Part shown: positions 52,543 to 61,851 of the stretch, piece by piece
How positions within the stretch are numbered: the first letter of the stretch is position 1
Layout of the letters: each line of letters begins with the position of its first letter
DNA from: Clostridiales bacterium
Lineage (GTDB): Bacteria > Bacillota > Clostridia > Lachnospirales > Lachnospiraceae
Direction of reading: 5' to 3'
NCBI GenBank assembly: GCA_018372435.1
Contig: JAHAJA010000003.1
Location: 62,001-126,000, forward strand
Length of the DNA: 64,000 bases
Program-made: the position numbers and the translations under genes
Notes under the pieces: generated by a model
The model's input: only the letters and a program-made list of their open reading frames with translations
The model's database searches: none
What the model was told of the DNA's origin: nothing

Positions 52543-53361
52543 ATGAGACAGTTGGCTATCTATGGAAAAGGTGGAATTGGTAAATCAACAACAACACAGA
52601 ACTTAACAGCAGGTCTTGCAGAGATGGGTAAACAAATCATGATTGTTGGTTGTGATCCGAAAGCAGACTCAACCAGACTTGTTCTTGGTGGACTCGCACA
52701 AAGAACCGTACTTGATACACTTCGTGAAGAAGGCGACGACATTGATCTTGACCAAATTATGAAAACAGGTTATGGAAACATTCGTGGTGTAGAATCTGGC
52801 GGACCAGAACCAGGTGTTGGTTGCGCAGGGCGTGGTATCATCACATCAATTAACTTACTGGAACAACTTGGTGCTTACACCGATGATCTTGATTATGTAT
52901 TCTATGACGTTCTTGGTGACGTAGTATGTGGTGGATTCGCAATGCCTATTCGTGAAGGTAAAGCACAAGAAATCTACATCGTATGTTCTGGTGAGATGAT
53001 GGCGTTATATGCAGCAAACAATATTTCAAAAGGTATTTTAAAATATGCATCTACAGGTGGTGTTCGTCTTGGTGGTCTTATCTGTAATTCAAGAAAGGTA
53101 GACGGGGAACAGGGTCTTGTAGAAGCAGTTGCAGCAAAGATTGGAACTCAGATGATACATTTTGTACCTCGTGACAATGCCGTTCAAAGAGCAGAGATTA
53201 ATAAGAAAACAGTAATTGACTATAGTCCAGAAGAACCTCAAGCCGATGAGTATAGACAACTTGCTAGGAAAGTGGATGAGAATCAGATGCTTGTTGTTCC
53301 AAAGCCAATGAAGATTGATGAATTAGAAGCAATCCTTATGGAACACGGTATGATGGAGTAA
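52543..53361 (+). CDS. nifH: Nitrogenase iron protein NifH
   Basis: 272 aa from ATG 52543, preceded by TGGAGG; upstream in-frame codons lack a ribosome site. The P-loop is 'GKGGIGKST', switch regions and the [4Fe-4S] cysteines lie in 'GVGCAGRGIITSI' and 'DVLGDVVCGGFAMP'. The homodimer passes electrons to the MoFe protein with ATP hydrolysis. The Arg in GCAGRG is the ADP-ribosylation position in species with DraT. The protein heads a co-linear cluster with nifI1-nifI2 between nifH and nifD, the clostridial/methanogen arrangement. Confidence 0.97.
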   Translation: MRQLAIYGKGGIGKSTTTQNLTAGLAEMGKQIMIVGCDPKADSTRLVLGGLAQRTVLDTLREEGDDIDLDQIMKTGYGNIRGVESGGPEPGVGCAGRGIITSINLLEQLGAYTDDLDYVFYDVLGDVVCGGFAMPIREGKAQEIYIVCSGEMMALYAANNISKGILKYASTGGVRLGGLICNSRKVDGEQGLVEAVAAKIGTQMIHFVPRDNAVQRAEINKKTVIDYSPEEPQADEYRQLARKVDENQMLVVPKPMKIDELEAILMEHGMME

Positions 53362-53407
53362 TTAATAAGTAAGTAATGAAGATACATATTGGAATGAGTT
53401 TGTTGTT

Positions 53408-53447
53408 TATAGAAGATAAGATCACAAAGTGATAGAGAGCTTCTATA
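53408..53447 (+). repeat. Stem-loop between nifH and nifI1
   Basis: TATAGAAG (53408-53415) pairs with CTTCTATA (53440-53447), with an inner ATCAC/GTGAT helper stem. No T-run follows. It could protect the abundant nifH transcript or cause partial termination. Confidence 0.6.
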
Positions 53448-53463
53448 GAAGAAAGGAGAAATT

Positions 53464-53790
53464 ATGTACCTTGTAAGATCAATAATTAGACCCGAGAAAG
53501 TGAATGAGGTTTTATCTGAATTATTATCAGCAGGTTTTCCAGCTGTAACAAAGATGGACGTATATGGTAGAGGTAAACAAAAAGGTATTCGAATTGGGGA
53601 TGTTACATATGATGAGATTCCAAAAGAAATGCTTTTGATGGTAGTTAAGGCTGAAGATAAAGACGACGCCATCAAGATTATCATGAAATACGCTAGAACT
53701 GGTGAGAATGGTAATTACGGTGATGGTAGAATATTCGTCAGTCCAGTTGAAGAGGCTTATACAATCAGTACGAAAACTAAAGAATTATAG
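53464..53790 (+). CDS. nifI1: NifI1, PII-family nitrogenase regulator
   Basis: 108 aa, with the PII fold: 'MYLVRSIIRPEKVNEVLSEL', T-loop region 'MDVYGRGKQKGIRIGDVTYDEIPKEML', and 'YARTGENGNYGDGRIFVSPVEEAYTI'. It forms a complex with NifI2 that binds the MoFe protein and switches nitrogenase off when ammonia is present; 2-oxoglutarate and ATP relieve this. The location between nifH and nifD is diagnostic. The T-loop lacks the GlnB uridylylation Tyr context. A good AAAGGAGAAATT ribosome site precedes it. Confidence 0.95.
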   Translation: MYLVRSIIRPEKVNEVLSELLSAGFPAVTKMDVYGRGKQKGIRIGDVTYDEIPKEMLLMVVKAEDKDDAIKIIMKYARTGENGNYGDGRIFVSPVEEAYTISTKTKEL

Positions 53791-53801
53791 GGGGTGCTGC
53801 C

Positions 53802-54188
53802 ATGAAAGAAGTCTTAATAATAGTTAGGCAAGATAAAGTGAGTAAGACAAAAGTAGCATTAACAGATGCAGGCATTCTTGGTTTTACATGCAGAAAAGTT
53901 ATGGGAAGAGGTAAGAAATTATTCTCTCCAGATTTATATTCGGTACTAGACAATGGTGATGTACCTACCAATTCAATTGGTGAGTGTTTTACAGAGGGTA
54001 GTCGTTTGATACCAAAACGTCTATTTGTAATAATGGCCCAAGACGAAGATGTGGAGAAAATCATTGAAGCAGTTATGGACGTAAACAGTACAGGAAACCC
54101 TGGTGACGGTAAGATTTTTGTAATGCCGATTACTACTGCATTTCGTATTAGAGATGGAAAGCAGCAGGAAGACTCTGATTCATATTAG
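53802..54188 (+). CDS. nifI2: NifI2, PII-family nitrogenase regulator
   Basis: 128 aa. PII features: 'KEVLIIVRQDKVSKTKVALTDAG', the long T-loop from 'VMGRGKKLFSPD' to 'GECFTEGSRLIPKRLFVIM', and 'NSTGNPGDGKIFVMPITTAFRIRDG'. The longer T-loop distinguishes NifI2 from NifI1. It is the partner in the hetero-oligomer that binds NifDK. It begins 11 bp after nifI1. Its stop is immediately followed by GAAGGAGGG, an excellent ribosome site that serves a small downstream ORF rather than nifD. Confidence 0.95.
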   Translation: MKEVLIIVRQDKVSKTKVALTDAGILGFTCRKVMGRGKKLFSPDLYSVLDNGDVPTNSIGECFTEGSRLIPKRLFVIMAQDEDVEKIIEAVMDVNSTGNPGDGKIFVMPITTAFRIRDGKQQEDSDSY

Positions 54189-54202
54189 GAAGGAGGGATA
54201 GT

Positions 54203-54298
54203 GTGAAAGATAAATCTTTCACACGGCGATTTAGTGCACAAAGTCAACAAGTTGACTTGCACAAAGACCCCAGACTTTTGAAAGGGCATGGTGATTAA
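54203..54298 (+). CDS. Candidate 31-aa leader peptide between nifI2 and nifD
   Basis: GTG at 54203 lies five bases after AGGAGGG (54191-54197) and opens a 31-codon frame ending TAA at 54296-54298, beginning 'MKDKSFTRRFSAQSQQ' and ending 'LLKGHGD'. The stop lies between the two candidate nifD start codons (54288 and 54300). The GTG lies within a near-perfect palindrome (54201-54224), and a second hairpin (54234-54262) lies inside the ORF. This looks like a translated, structured leader controlling nifD entry, but conservation is untested. It is too short for normal gene finders. Confidence 0.45.
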   Translation: MKDKSFTRRFSAQSQQVDLHKDPRLLKGHGD

Positions 54299-54299
54299 T

Positions 54300-55928
54300 A
54301 TGGTTTTACATGGTAACGAATTAAGAGATAAGGTTCTCGAAAAATATAGTGCAAAGGTGTATAGAAACAGAAAGCAACACGTTCTATCCATTGATCCAGA
54401 AGCAAGTAATGAGATTACAGCAAACGTACGTACAATTCCTGGTATCATTACACAAAGAGGTTGTTGCTTCGCAGGTTGTAAAGGTGTAGTTCTTGGACCT
54501 ATGAGTGACAATGCTATTATTGTTCATGGTCCAATTGGTTGTTCCTTCTACACTTGGGGAACAAGAAGACATAAACAAGTAGAGACAGACAGACATGGTG
54601 AGCACGCAGACTGTTACGTGGAATATTGTTTCTCAACAGATATGCAAGAATCTAACATTGTATTCGGTGGTGAGAAGAAACTGAAAAAGGCGATAGAGGA
54701 ATGTATGGCAATCTATAATCCTAAGATGCTTAGTATCTGCTCAACTTGTCCAGTTGGTCTTATCGGTGATGATATTCATGCAATTGCAAAATGGGCAAGA
54801 GAAGAGTATCCAGGATTAATGTGTATAGCATTCTCTTGTGAAGGTTATAAAGGTGTTACACAATCAGCAGGACATCATATTGCATCGAATCAAATCATTC
54901 GCTTTATTGTTGGTACAGGAGACCATAAACCACAGAAGAAATTCTCCGTTAATATTCTTGGTGAATATAATATTGGTGGTGATGGTTGGGAGATAGAAAG
55001 AATACTGAACCGATGTGGAATCGAAGTAGTAAGTGCTATGACGGGTACGAGTTGCTATAGGGATATGAAGAATGCACATCTAGCTGATTTGAACTTAGTG
55101 CAGTGTCACCGTTCCATTAACTATGTAGCAGACATGATGAAGGATAAATATGGATTGGACTGGATTAAGGTTAACTTCATCGGTGTTGATGCTACGAAGA
55201 AATCCATTCGTGCAATTGGTGCATACTTTAATGATCCCGAACTGAGTTTTAGAATTGAAGAAGTAATTGCGGACGAAGAGAATACAATTGCAGATGAAAT
55301 GGAATATTATAAAAGCAAATTAAAAGGAAAGACAGCAGCCATATATGTTGGTGGTTCTCGTTCCCATCATTATCAATTATTATTACAAGATCTAGGTATG
55401 TCAACGGTGTTAGCTGGTTATGAATTTGCACATCGGGATGATTACGAAGGACGAAGAGTAATACCTGATATTAAAGTAGATGCAGATTCTAAGAATATTG
55501 AGAATCTTAAAATCGAAGCAGATGATAATTTATATAATCCAGATAGAATTACGCCGGAACATAGGGCAGCACTAGAAGCCAATAAAGATGTTGACTTAAA
55601 CGATTATCAAGGTATGTATCCGGATATGGAAGAAGGTTCTATAATAGCCGATGACTTGAATCATTTTGAAACAGAGGAATTTTTGAAGGCATTAAAACCT
55701 GATGTTTTCTTCTCAGGAATTAAGGATAAGTTTGTAGTGCAAAAAGCTGGAATGTTATCAAGACAGATACACTCCTACGATTATCAAGGACCATATACCT
55801 GTTTCCAAGGTGCAGCTAGATTTGGGCATGACCTTGTAATGGGACTATATGTACCAGCCTGGAGCTTTATTAAAGCACCATGGAAGAATCAAGCCACGCT
55901 AGTAGGTAAATTAGGAGGTGAGGTGTAA
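54300..55928 (+). CDS. nifD: Nitrogenase molybdenum-iron protein alpha chain NifD (clostridial type)
   Basis: 542 aa (ATG 54288 would add four). P-cluster Cys region is 'QRGCCFAGCKGVVLGP'. The FeMo-co site shows 'SAGHHIA' (His195 equivalent), 'LNLVQCHRSINYV' (Cys275 equivalent) and 'RQIHSYDYQGPY' (His442 equivalent). An insert of roughly 50 residues around 385-435 ('DADSKNIENLKIEADDN') is the mark of C. pasteurianum-type NifD. It forms the alpha2beta2 enzyme with NifK, whose ATG overlaps the stop (TAATG). Translation may be coupled to the upstream small ORF. Confidence 0.96.
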   Translation: MVLHGNELRDKVLEKYSAKVYRNRKQHVLSIDPEASNEITANVRTIPGIITQRGCCFAGCKGVVLGPMSDNAIIVHGPIGCSFYTWGTRRHKQVETDRHGEHADCYVEYCFSTDMQESNIVFGGEKKLKKAIEECMAIYNPKMLSICSTCPVGLIGDDIHAIAKWAREEYPGLMCIAFSCEGYKGVTQSAGHHIASNQIIRFIVGTGDHKPQKKFSVNILGEYNIGGDGWEIERILNRCGIEVVSAMTGTSCYRDMKNAHLADLNLVQCHRSINYVADMMKDKYGLDWIKVNFIGVDATKKSIRAIGAYFNDPELSFRIEEVIADEENTIADEMEYYKSKLKGKTAAIYVGGSRSHHYQLLLQDLGMSTVLAGYEFAHRDDYEGRRVIPDIKVDADSKNIENLKIEADDNLYNPDRITPEHRAALEANKDVDLNDYQGMYPDMEEGSIIADDLNHFETEEFLKALKPDVFFSGIKDKFVVQKAGMLSRQIHSYDYQGPYTCFQGAARFGHDLVMGLYVPAWSFIKAPWKNQATLVGKLGGEV

Positions 55929-57319
55929 TGCTTAATTATACTCCAAAAGAAGTAGTTGATAGAGAAGCCCTCGTTATCAATCCTTGTAAAACTTGTCAGC
56001 CAGTAGGTGCGTTGTATGCGGCACTAGGTGTGCATGGTTGCCTTCCCCACAGCCATGGATCACAAGGGTGTGTAGCATTCCACAGAATGTACCTCACAAG
56101 ACATTTTAAAGATCCTATTCAAGCGTCTTCTAGTTCGTTCACAGAAGGTGCATCTGTATTCGGTGGTGGATCGAATCTAAAGACAGCTGTAAAGAACATA
56201 TTCGATCTGTACGACCCAGATATTATTGCAGTACATACGACTTGTCTTTCTGAGACAATTGGTGATGATTTGAATTCCCTCTTAATTGATATAGCCCCAA
56301 CACTTTCTGAAGGTAAGTATGTCGTTCATGCGAATACTCCTAGTTATTTTGGTTCACATATTCACGGATTTTACAATATGGTTAATGGATTCATGAAGTA
56401 TCTTAGTGTATCAACAGGTACCACCAATGGTAAGCTAGCATTATTCCCTGGCTGGTTAAATCCAGGTGATTACCGTGAACTAAAGAGACTTATGACGCAG
56501 ATGAAAGTGCCATTTATTATGTTACCTGATACTGATGGAACGGTAGATACGCCTACAACTGGTGAGTATACCATGTATGAAAAAGGTGGAACTACGATAG
56601 AAGAGATTAAGTCTTTAGGTGATTGCAAAAAATCTCTTGGAATTGGTTTGACTATATCAGCTCCTAGTGTAAGTTTCCTTGATAAGCAATGTAAGGTAAA
56701 AGGAGACACTATTCCATGTCCAATTGGTATCGATGCTACGGATGCTTTTATTCTGAAACTGCAAGAGTTTTCGGCTGAAGGAGTACCTGCAAGTATTGAG
56801 AACCAAAGAGGTCATTTGGTAGATATGATGGTTGATACCCATCAATATACCTATGAAAAGAAAGTTGCAATCTATGGTGATCCAGATTTCGTTATCGGTA
56901 TGATGGCATTATGTTTAGAACTAGGCATGATTCCAAAGTATTGTATTACTGGTACACCAAGTTCAACATTCGAGCAAGAAGGTAAGAGTCTGTTAGAAAA
57001 ATACGGCGTTAAGGAAGAATGCAAAGTTCAAGCTGCGACTCAATTAAATACCACTACAGATCTTTTCCTACTTCATCAATGGATTAAGAATGATGCAGTT
57101 GACTTATTAATCGGTGGTACGCATGGTAAACACATTGCAAGAGCAGAAGATATTCCACTAGTAAGAGCTGGATTTGATGTAATAGACCGTTATTGTCATT
57201 CCTACTTCCCAGTAGTCGGATACGAAGGAGCAATGCGTATGGTTGAGAAAATAACTAATGCGCTTATGGATTATCAAGATAGCCATTGTGAAGAGAAAGA
57301 TGTTGAGATGGTTATGTAA
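55928..57319 (+). CDS. nifK: Nitrogenase molybdenum-iron protein beta chain NifK (short clostridial type)
   Basis: 463 aa, lacking the ~50-residue N-terminal extension of proteobacterial NifK, as in C. pasteurianum; the extension is functionally replaced by the NifD insert. P-cluster cysteines are in 'INPCKTCQPVGA', 'HGSQGCVAF' and 'HTTCLSETIGDDL'. It contributes half of the P-cluster and contacts NifH. Its ATG overlaps the nifD stop by one base. A strong hairpin lies between it and nifE. Confidence 0.96.
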   Translation: MLNYTPKEVVDREALVINPCKTCQPVGALYAALGVHGCLPHSHGSQGCVAFHRMYLTRHFKDPIQASSSSFTEGASVFGGGSNLKTAVKNIFDLYDPDIIAVHTTCLSETIGDDLNSLLIDIAPTLSEGKYVVHANTPSYFGSHIHGFYNMVNGFMKYLSVSTGTTNGKLALFPGWLNPGDYRELKRLMTQMKVPFIMLPDTDGTVDTPTTGEYTMYEKGGTTIEEIKSLGDCKKSLGIGLTISAPSVSFLDKQCKVKGDTIPCPIGIDATDAFILKLQEFSAEGVPASIENQRGHLVDMMVDTHQYTYEKKVAIYGDPDFVIGMMALCLELGMIPKYCITGTPSSTFEQEGKSLLEKYGVKEECKVQAATQLNTTTDLFLLHQWIKNDAVDLLIGGTHGKHIARAEDIPLVRAGFDVIDRYCHSYFPVVGYEGAMRMVEKITNALMDYQDSHCEEKDVEMVM

Positions 57320-57489
57320 CGGCCAATAGCGCCTGAAGTAAGAAAAAGGAGTAATGCGAATGCATATTGAGGAAAAGTATTTATAGTAATATTGAAATAT
57401 GGTATAAGTGCCATAGAAATTACCAATGGACTATTTATAAAAAACTATTGACGAAATCACTGAAAAGGAATATTATTACAGAAATTCAT

Positions 57490-57527
57490 AGCGAGGGTAG
57501 AGACGACGCCGTCTTTCTACCCTCGCT
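57490..57527 (+). terminator. Strong hairpin between nifK and nifE, possible partial terminator
   Basis: AGCGAGGGTAGA (57490-57501) pairs perfectly with TCTACCCTCGCT (57516-57527), with further GACG/CGTC pairing inside and a weak TTTC tail. It likely reduces expression of the cofactor-assembly genes relative to the structural genes. Confidence 0.7.
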
Positions 57528-57617
57528 TTCTGCATACTATTGCGACAGAAAGGCAACAGTGTGAAACTAGGAACATTTCACATGAAATTGCCGAATTGGA
57601 AAGGAGCATGTGTGATT

Positions 57618-58985
57618 ATGGAAAATAGCGTGGAAGTTAACGTTTTAGATGAAAGAAAGCAGTTTATCTTGTTTAAAAACGATGGAGGTTGTAGCGGGAA
57701 TGGGATCAAATGTGATTCTGATTCGGTATCAGGTGCTGTTAGCCAACGTGCTTGTGTGTATTGCGGAGCGAGGGTAGTATTAAATCCAATTACAGATGCA
57801 TACCACATTGTTCATGGTCCGATTGGGTGTTCAAGTTATACATGGGATATCAGAGGAAGCCTTTCTAGTGACAGCGATATATACAGAAATAGCTTTTGTA
57901 CAGATCTACGTGAGACAGATGTTATATTCGGAGGAGAAAAAAAGCTTATTGCTGCAATAGATGAACTTGCTACTAAGCAAGAGGCGAAATTAATATTCGT
58001 ATATGCAACTTGTATCGTGGGGGTTATCGGTGATGATGTTGAAGCTGTATGTAAGGATATGTCGATGAAACATGGAATCAAGGTGATTCCAGTCAAATCT
58101 CCAGGATTCTCTGGTAATAAATCAACAGGATACAAGATGGCTTGTAATGCCATTATGCAATTAATATTACCATATCGTACCGAGCAAAAGATAGAAGGTG
58201 TGAATATACTAGGAGATTTTAACCTAGCTGGTGAGATGTGGATTATTAAGAACTACCTAGATAAGATAGGTGTTAACGTAGTATCAACATTCACTGGAGA
58301 TGCCAATTATAAGAATATGTTGGAGGCTCCTAAAGCAATGTTGAACATTGTGCAGTGTGCAGGCTCATCCGTATACCTAGCAAATCGAATGGAAGAGGAG
58401 TTTGGAATACCATTCATTAAGGTTAGTTTCTTTGGGGTAGAAGATACCTCAAGTTCACTAGTTCGAATTGCGGAGGCACTTAAGAATGAAGAGGCAAAGA
58501 AGAAAGCAATTGCATTTTGCAATGAAGAATCACAGAAGCTAGAAGGATTCCTTGATCTGTATCGTCAGAATTTACGAGGTAAGAAAGTAGCCATTTATGT
58601 TGGCGGAGGATTTAAGGCAATCTCGCTTATTAAGCAATTTGATTTCATGGAGATGAAGACAGTTGTTGTAGGTACGCAAACGGGAAAGAAAGACGATTAC
58701 GAAATTATTGAACAGTTAACTTCAGAAGATACCGTTATTCTAGATGATGCAAACCCAGCAGAACTAGAAACCTTCATGAAAGAAAAAGGAGCAGATATCT
58801 TGGTTGGTGGTGTTAAGGAACGACCACTTGCGTATAAACTTGGAATTGCATTCTGCGATCATAATCATGAAAGAAAACACGCGCTTGCTGGTTTTGAAGG
58901 TGTGTATAATTTCACCATAGAAATTAATCAAAGTATCAATAATCCAGTATGGCAATACATAAAAGAAAACAAGACTTTAGAGTGA
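57618..58985 (+). CDS. nifE: NifE, FeMo-cofactor scaffold alpha-like subunit
   Basis: About 455 aa. Related to NifD: 'RACVYCGARVVLNPITDAYHIVHGPIGCSSYTWD' carries the cluster cysteines, 'CTDLRETDVIFGGEKKL' follows, and 'LNIVQCAGSSVYLANRM' lies in the cofactor region. NifE with NifN receives NifB-co and matures it to FeMo-co. The start is GTG 57612 or ATG 57618; AAGGAG at 57601-57606 is spaced 5 or 11 bases from them. It is followed 17 bp later by the nifN-B gene. Confidence 0.94.
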   Translation: MENSVEVNVLDERKQFILFKNDGGCSGNGIKCDSDSVSGAVSQRACVYCGARVVLNPITDAYHIVHGPIGCSSYTWDIRGSLSSDSDIYRNSFCTDLRETDVIFGGEKKLIAAIDELATKQEAKLIFVYATCIVGVIGDDVEAVCKDMSMKHGIKVIPVKSPGFSGNKSTGYKMACNAIMQLILPYRTEQKIEGVNILGDFNLAGEMWIIKNYLDKIGVNVVSTFTGDANYKNMLEAPKAMLNIVQCAGSSVYLANRMEEEFGIPFIKVSFFGVEDTSSSLVRIAEALKNEEAKKKAIAFCNEESQKLEGFLDLYRQNLRGKKVAIYVGGGFKAISLIKQFDFMEMKTVVVGTQTGKKDDYEIIEQLTSEDTVILDDANPAELETFMKEKGADILVGGVKERPLAYKLGIAFCDHNHERKHALAGFEGVYNFTIEINQSINNPVWQYIKENKTLE

Positions 58986-59002
58986 GGGGAGGAGTGTAGC
59001 TT

Positions 59003-61789
59003 ATGAAAACAAAAGTGCAACCGTTAGTTAATCTTAATGTTAACCCATGTAAGATGTGTATGCCAATGGGAGCAATGACAGCCTTCTATGGAATTAAGAA
59101 TTCTGTTTCTATCCTGCATGGATCACAAGGATGTAGTACTTACATAAGACGTCATATGGCAACACATTACAATGAGCCGATTGATATTGCCTCTTCGTCA
59201 CTCACAGAACATGGAACGGTTTACGGCGGAGAAGAGAACCTAAAAAAGGGTCTGACGAATCTGATTGATCTATATCATCCACAGGTGGTTGGAGTTGCAA
59301 CAACTTGTTTGGCAGAGACGATTGGAGAAGATATTTATCGAATTATACAGACCTACTATGAAGAGAATCCAGACAAGAATGATGTAACAATTATTCCTGT
59401 ACATTCAGCAGGGTATGGCGGAACACAATTTGAAGGTTATTTTGCTGCATTAACCTCTATTGTATCGGAAGTTGAGATGGATACCAAACCGCATAATAAG
59501 ATTAATATAATTGCCTCTTATATGAGTCCTGCTGATATGCGAACATTGAAGGATATTTGTACTGCATTTGAAATAGAGATTATCTTGTTACCAGATCTCT
59601 CAGAGAATCTTGATGGTATATTTAAGGAGAAATACAGTAGATTACCTGAATGTGGAACGGATATTGAAGATATTAAGCATATGGCTGGAGCAAGAGCTAC
59701 CATTGAGATTAGTAACATGGAGTTTGAGACTTCACCAGGTAAAGTTCTAAAAGAAAAGTATGGTGTACCGTATACTAGGGTAAATGTTCCAGTAGGATTA
59801 CGAGATAATGATTCATTACTTGGGATTTTATGCAAGATCAGTGGTAAGGAGATTCCGCAGGTATTGAAACAACAAAGAGGAAGATATCTAGATGCCATGA
59901 TTGATAGTCATAAATATAACTCGGAAGGGAGAGCGGTAGTATTTGGAGAACCAGATTTCGTAATCTCAATGATTCGAATCTGTGAAGAAAATGGAGTTAT
60001 TCCAATGATTACCGCAACGGGTTCTGTGTTCCCTCATCTTGCTGATTATGTGAAGAACTCCATAGATAATATTGCAAAACGGTATTTTATAGAAGATTAT
60101 ATGATTGCTGATGACGTCGATTTCAAAGAGATAGAAACAGCCGCGCAGAGATATGGTTGTAATCTAATGATAGGTAATTCAGATGGCAAAAGAATTGAAG
60201 AACAGCTACAAATCGCATTAGTAAGAAGAAGTTTTCCTGTTCATGACCGTGTTGGAGGTCAAAGACTGAAAACAATTGGATATGAAGGTTCGCTTACTTT
60301 ATTAGATGAGATTTCCAATGTGATTTTATCAAGAAAGGAAACCTCATTTAGAGAGGTGATATATAAAGCCTATTATCATAAGAAAGAAAAACTTGAAACA
60401 ATGCAGGTGGATCAATCAAATTGTAATACGGATAGTCAAAGTTGCTATACGGATAACTCGAGCTGCAATGTGGAAAATGTAAGTTGCAATATTGATAATA
60501 CGAGCACCAAGGAGATAACTGGGCTGCGTCAAGAGATAGAAATACCTATGACAATAGAGGAGAAAAAACGTCAAGAAATCTTGGAAAAGACAGCAACCCA
60601 TCCTTGCTATAACTGTGCCGGTCACAAATATGCAAGAATGCATCTTCCAGTCGCTCCAAGATGTAATGTGCAATGTAATTACTGTGTACGTAAATTTGAT
60701 TGTCCAAACGAAAGTAGACCCGGCGTTACGACTAAGGTGCTAACTCCAGAAGAGGCATTTGAGAAATACAAAGTAGTGAAGGAAAAAGTACCAAATCTAA
60801 CTGTAGTTGGCATTGCAGGACCAGGGGATGCACTTGCTAATTTTGATGAGACAAAGAAAACGATGGAATTAATTAAGGAGTACGATCCAGATGTAACGTT
60901 TTGCTTATCTACCAATGGATTACTGTTACCTACGTATGCGAATGACATAATTAACTTAGGGGTATCTCATATTACAGTTACAATCAATGCAGTGGACCCT
61001 AAGATTGCAGGTAAGATATATAAGCATATAAACTTCATGGGTACCAAATACGAGGGGGAAAGTGCAGGTGCAATACTACTATCAAATCAGTTAAGTGGAT
61101 TACGTATACTAGTTGCTCATGGCGTTGTCTGTAAGGTGAACATTGTTTCATTAAAGGGAATAAACGATACGCATATTCCTAAGATAGTAGAGACAATGAA
61201 GGAAATTGGCTGTTATATAACCAACATCATGCCAATGATTCCGGTAGAAGGTAGTGTATTCGAGAATATGACGTCACTAACTAATAAAGAGATTGAGAAA
61301 CTTCGTAAAGATTGTGGATTGATCATGAAGCAGATGACGCACTGTAGGCAGTGTAGAGCAGATGCAATTGGAACCTTAGACAATGACTTGAGTTTAGAAT
61401 TCAGAGGTTACCAACCACAGGCGATAGAAACCACAGATGCGGTATATCGTTTTGCAGTGGCTAGCAAAAACGGTATGCATATCGACCAACATTTTGGTCA
61501 TGTCAAGGAGTGGTATATTTATGAATATAAGAACGATTCCGTTTCTTATATAGAGAAGCGTAAGGTCGGTCAGTATTGTGAAGGTAGTGATGTCTGTGAT
61601 GATAAAGAGAATAAGATTAATGCAATTATAGAAACAATAGCAGACTGTAATGGCGTGGTTGCTATGCGTATAGGAGAATCACCAAGAAAGCAGTTAGACA
61701 AGAAGAATATAGCAGTTGTTGTAACGTATGATCGAATTGAGGATGCTGTGTTAAAGGCTGCACATAGTTTGATAGGAATAAGAAAGTAA
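59003..61789 (+). CDS. nifN-B: NifN-NifB fusion protein with C-terminal NifX/NafY-like domain
   Basis: 928 aa. Residues 1-450 are NifN ('NVNPCKMCMPMGAMTAFYGI', 'LHGSQGCSTYIRRH'). Residues 470-500 are an unusual Cys-Asn-Asp-rich linker. From ~530 it is NifB, a radical-SAM enzyme: 'HPCYNCAGHKYARMHL', 'CNVQCNYC' (CxxxCxxC at ~549-556) and 'CRQCRADAIGTL'. It builds the 8Fe-9S-C NifB-co precursor. The last ~120 residues ('VASKNGMHIDQHFGHVKEWYIYEY') are a cofactor-binding NifX/NafY domain. The fusion delivers precursor directly to the NifE-N scaffold, as in C. pasteurianum. Confidence 0.95.
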   Translation: MKTKVQPLVNLNVNPCKMCMPMGAMTAFYGIKNSVSILHGSQGCSTYIRRHMATHYNEPIDIASSSLTEHGTVYGGEENLKKGLTNLIDLYHPQVVGVATTCLAETIGEDIYRIIQTYYEENPDKNDVTIIPVHSAGYGGTQFEGYFAALTSIVSEVEMDTKPHNKINIIASYMSPADMRTLKDICTAFEIEIILLPDLSENLDGIFKEKYSRLPECGTDIEDIKHMAGARATIEISNMEFETSPGKVLKEKYGVPYTRVNVPVGLRDNDSLLGILCKISGKEIPQVLKQQRGRYLDAMIDSHKYNSEGRAVVFGEPDFVISMIRICEENGVIPMITATGSVFPHLADYVKNSIDNIAKRYFIEDYMIADDVDFKEIETAAQRYGCNLMIGNSDGKRIEEQLQIALVRRSFPVHDRVGGQRLKTIGYEGSLTLLDEISNVILSRKETSFREVIYKAYYHKKEKLETMQVDQSNCNTDSQSCYTDNSSCNVENVSCNIDNTSTKEITGLRQEIEIPMTIEEKKRQEILEKTATHPCYNCAGHKYARMHLPVAPRCNVQCNYCVRKFDCPNESRPGVTTKVLTPEEAFEKYKVVKEKVPNLTVVGIAGPGDALANFDETKKTMELIKEYDPDVTFCLSTNGLLLPTYANDIINLGVSHITVTINAVDPKIAGKIYKHINFMGTKYEGESAGAILLSNQLSGLRILVAHGVVCKVNIVSLKGINDTHIPKIVETMKEIGCYITNIMPMIPVEGSVFENMTSLTNKEIEKLRKDCGLIMKQMTHCRQCRADAIGTLDNDLSLEFRGYQPQAIETTDAVYRFAVASKNGMHIDQHFGHVKEWYIYEYKNDSVSYIEKRKVGQYCEGSDVCDDKENKINAIIETIADCNGVVAMRIGESPRKQLDKKNIAVVVTYDRIEDAVLKAAHSLIGIRK

Positions 61790-61851
61790 TCATACGAAAG
61801 AACAAGTAACAAGGTGAATAACGAGGTGAAAGTTAATTTAAAACAAGGTAA

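Noticed and set aside
57367..57564. Open frame of 65 codons between nifK and nifE
   Set aside because: It runs through the 57490-57527 hairpin, has no ribosome site and resembles no protein; it is better explained as intergenic.
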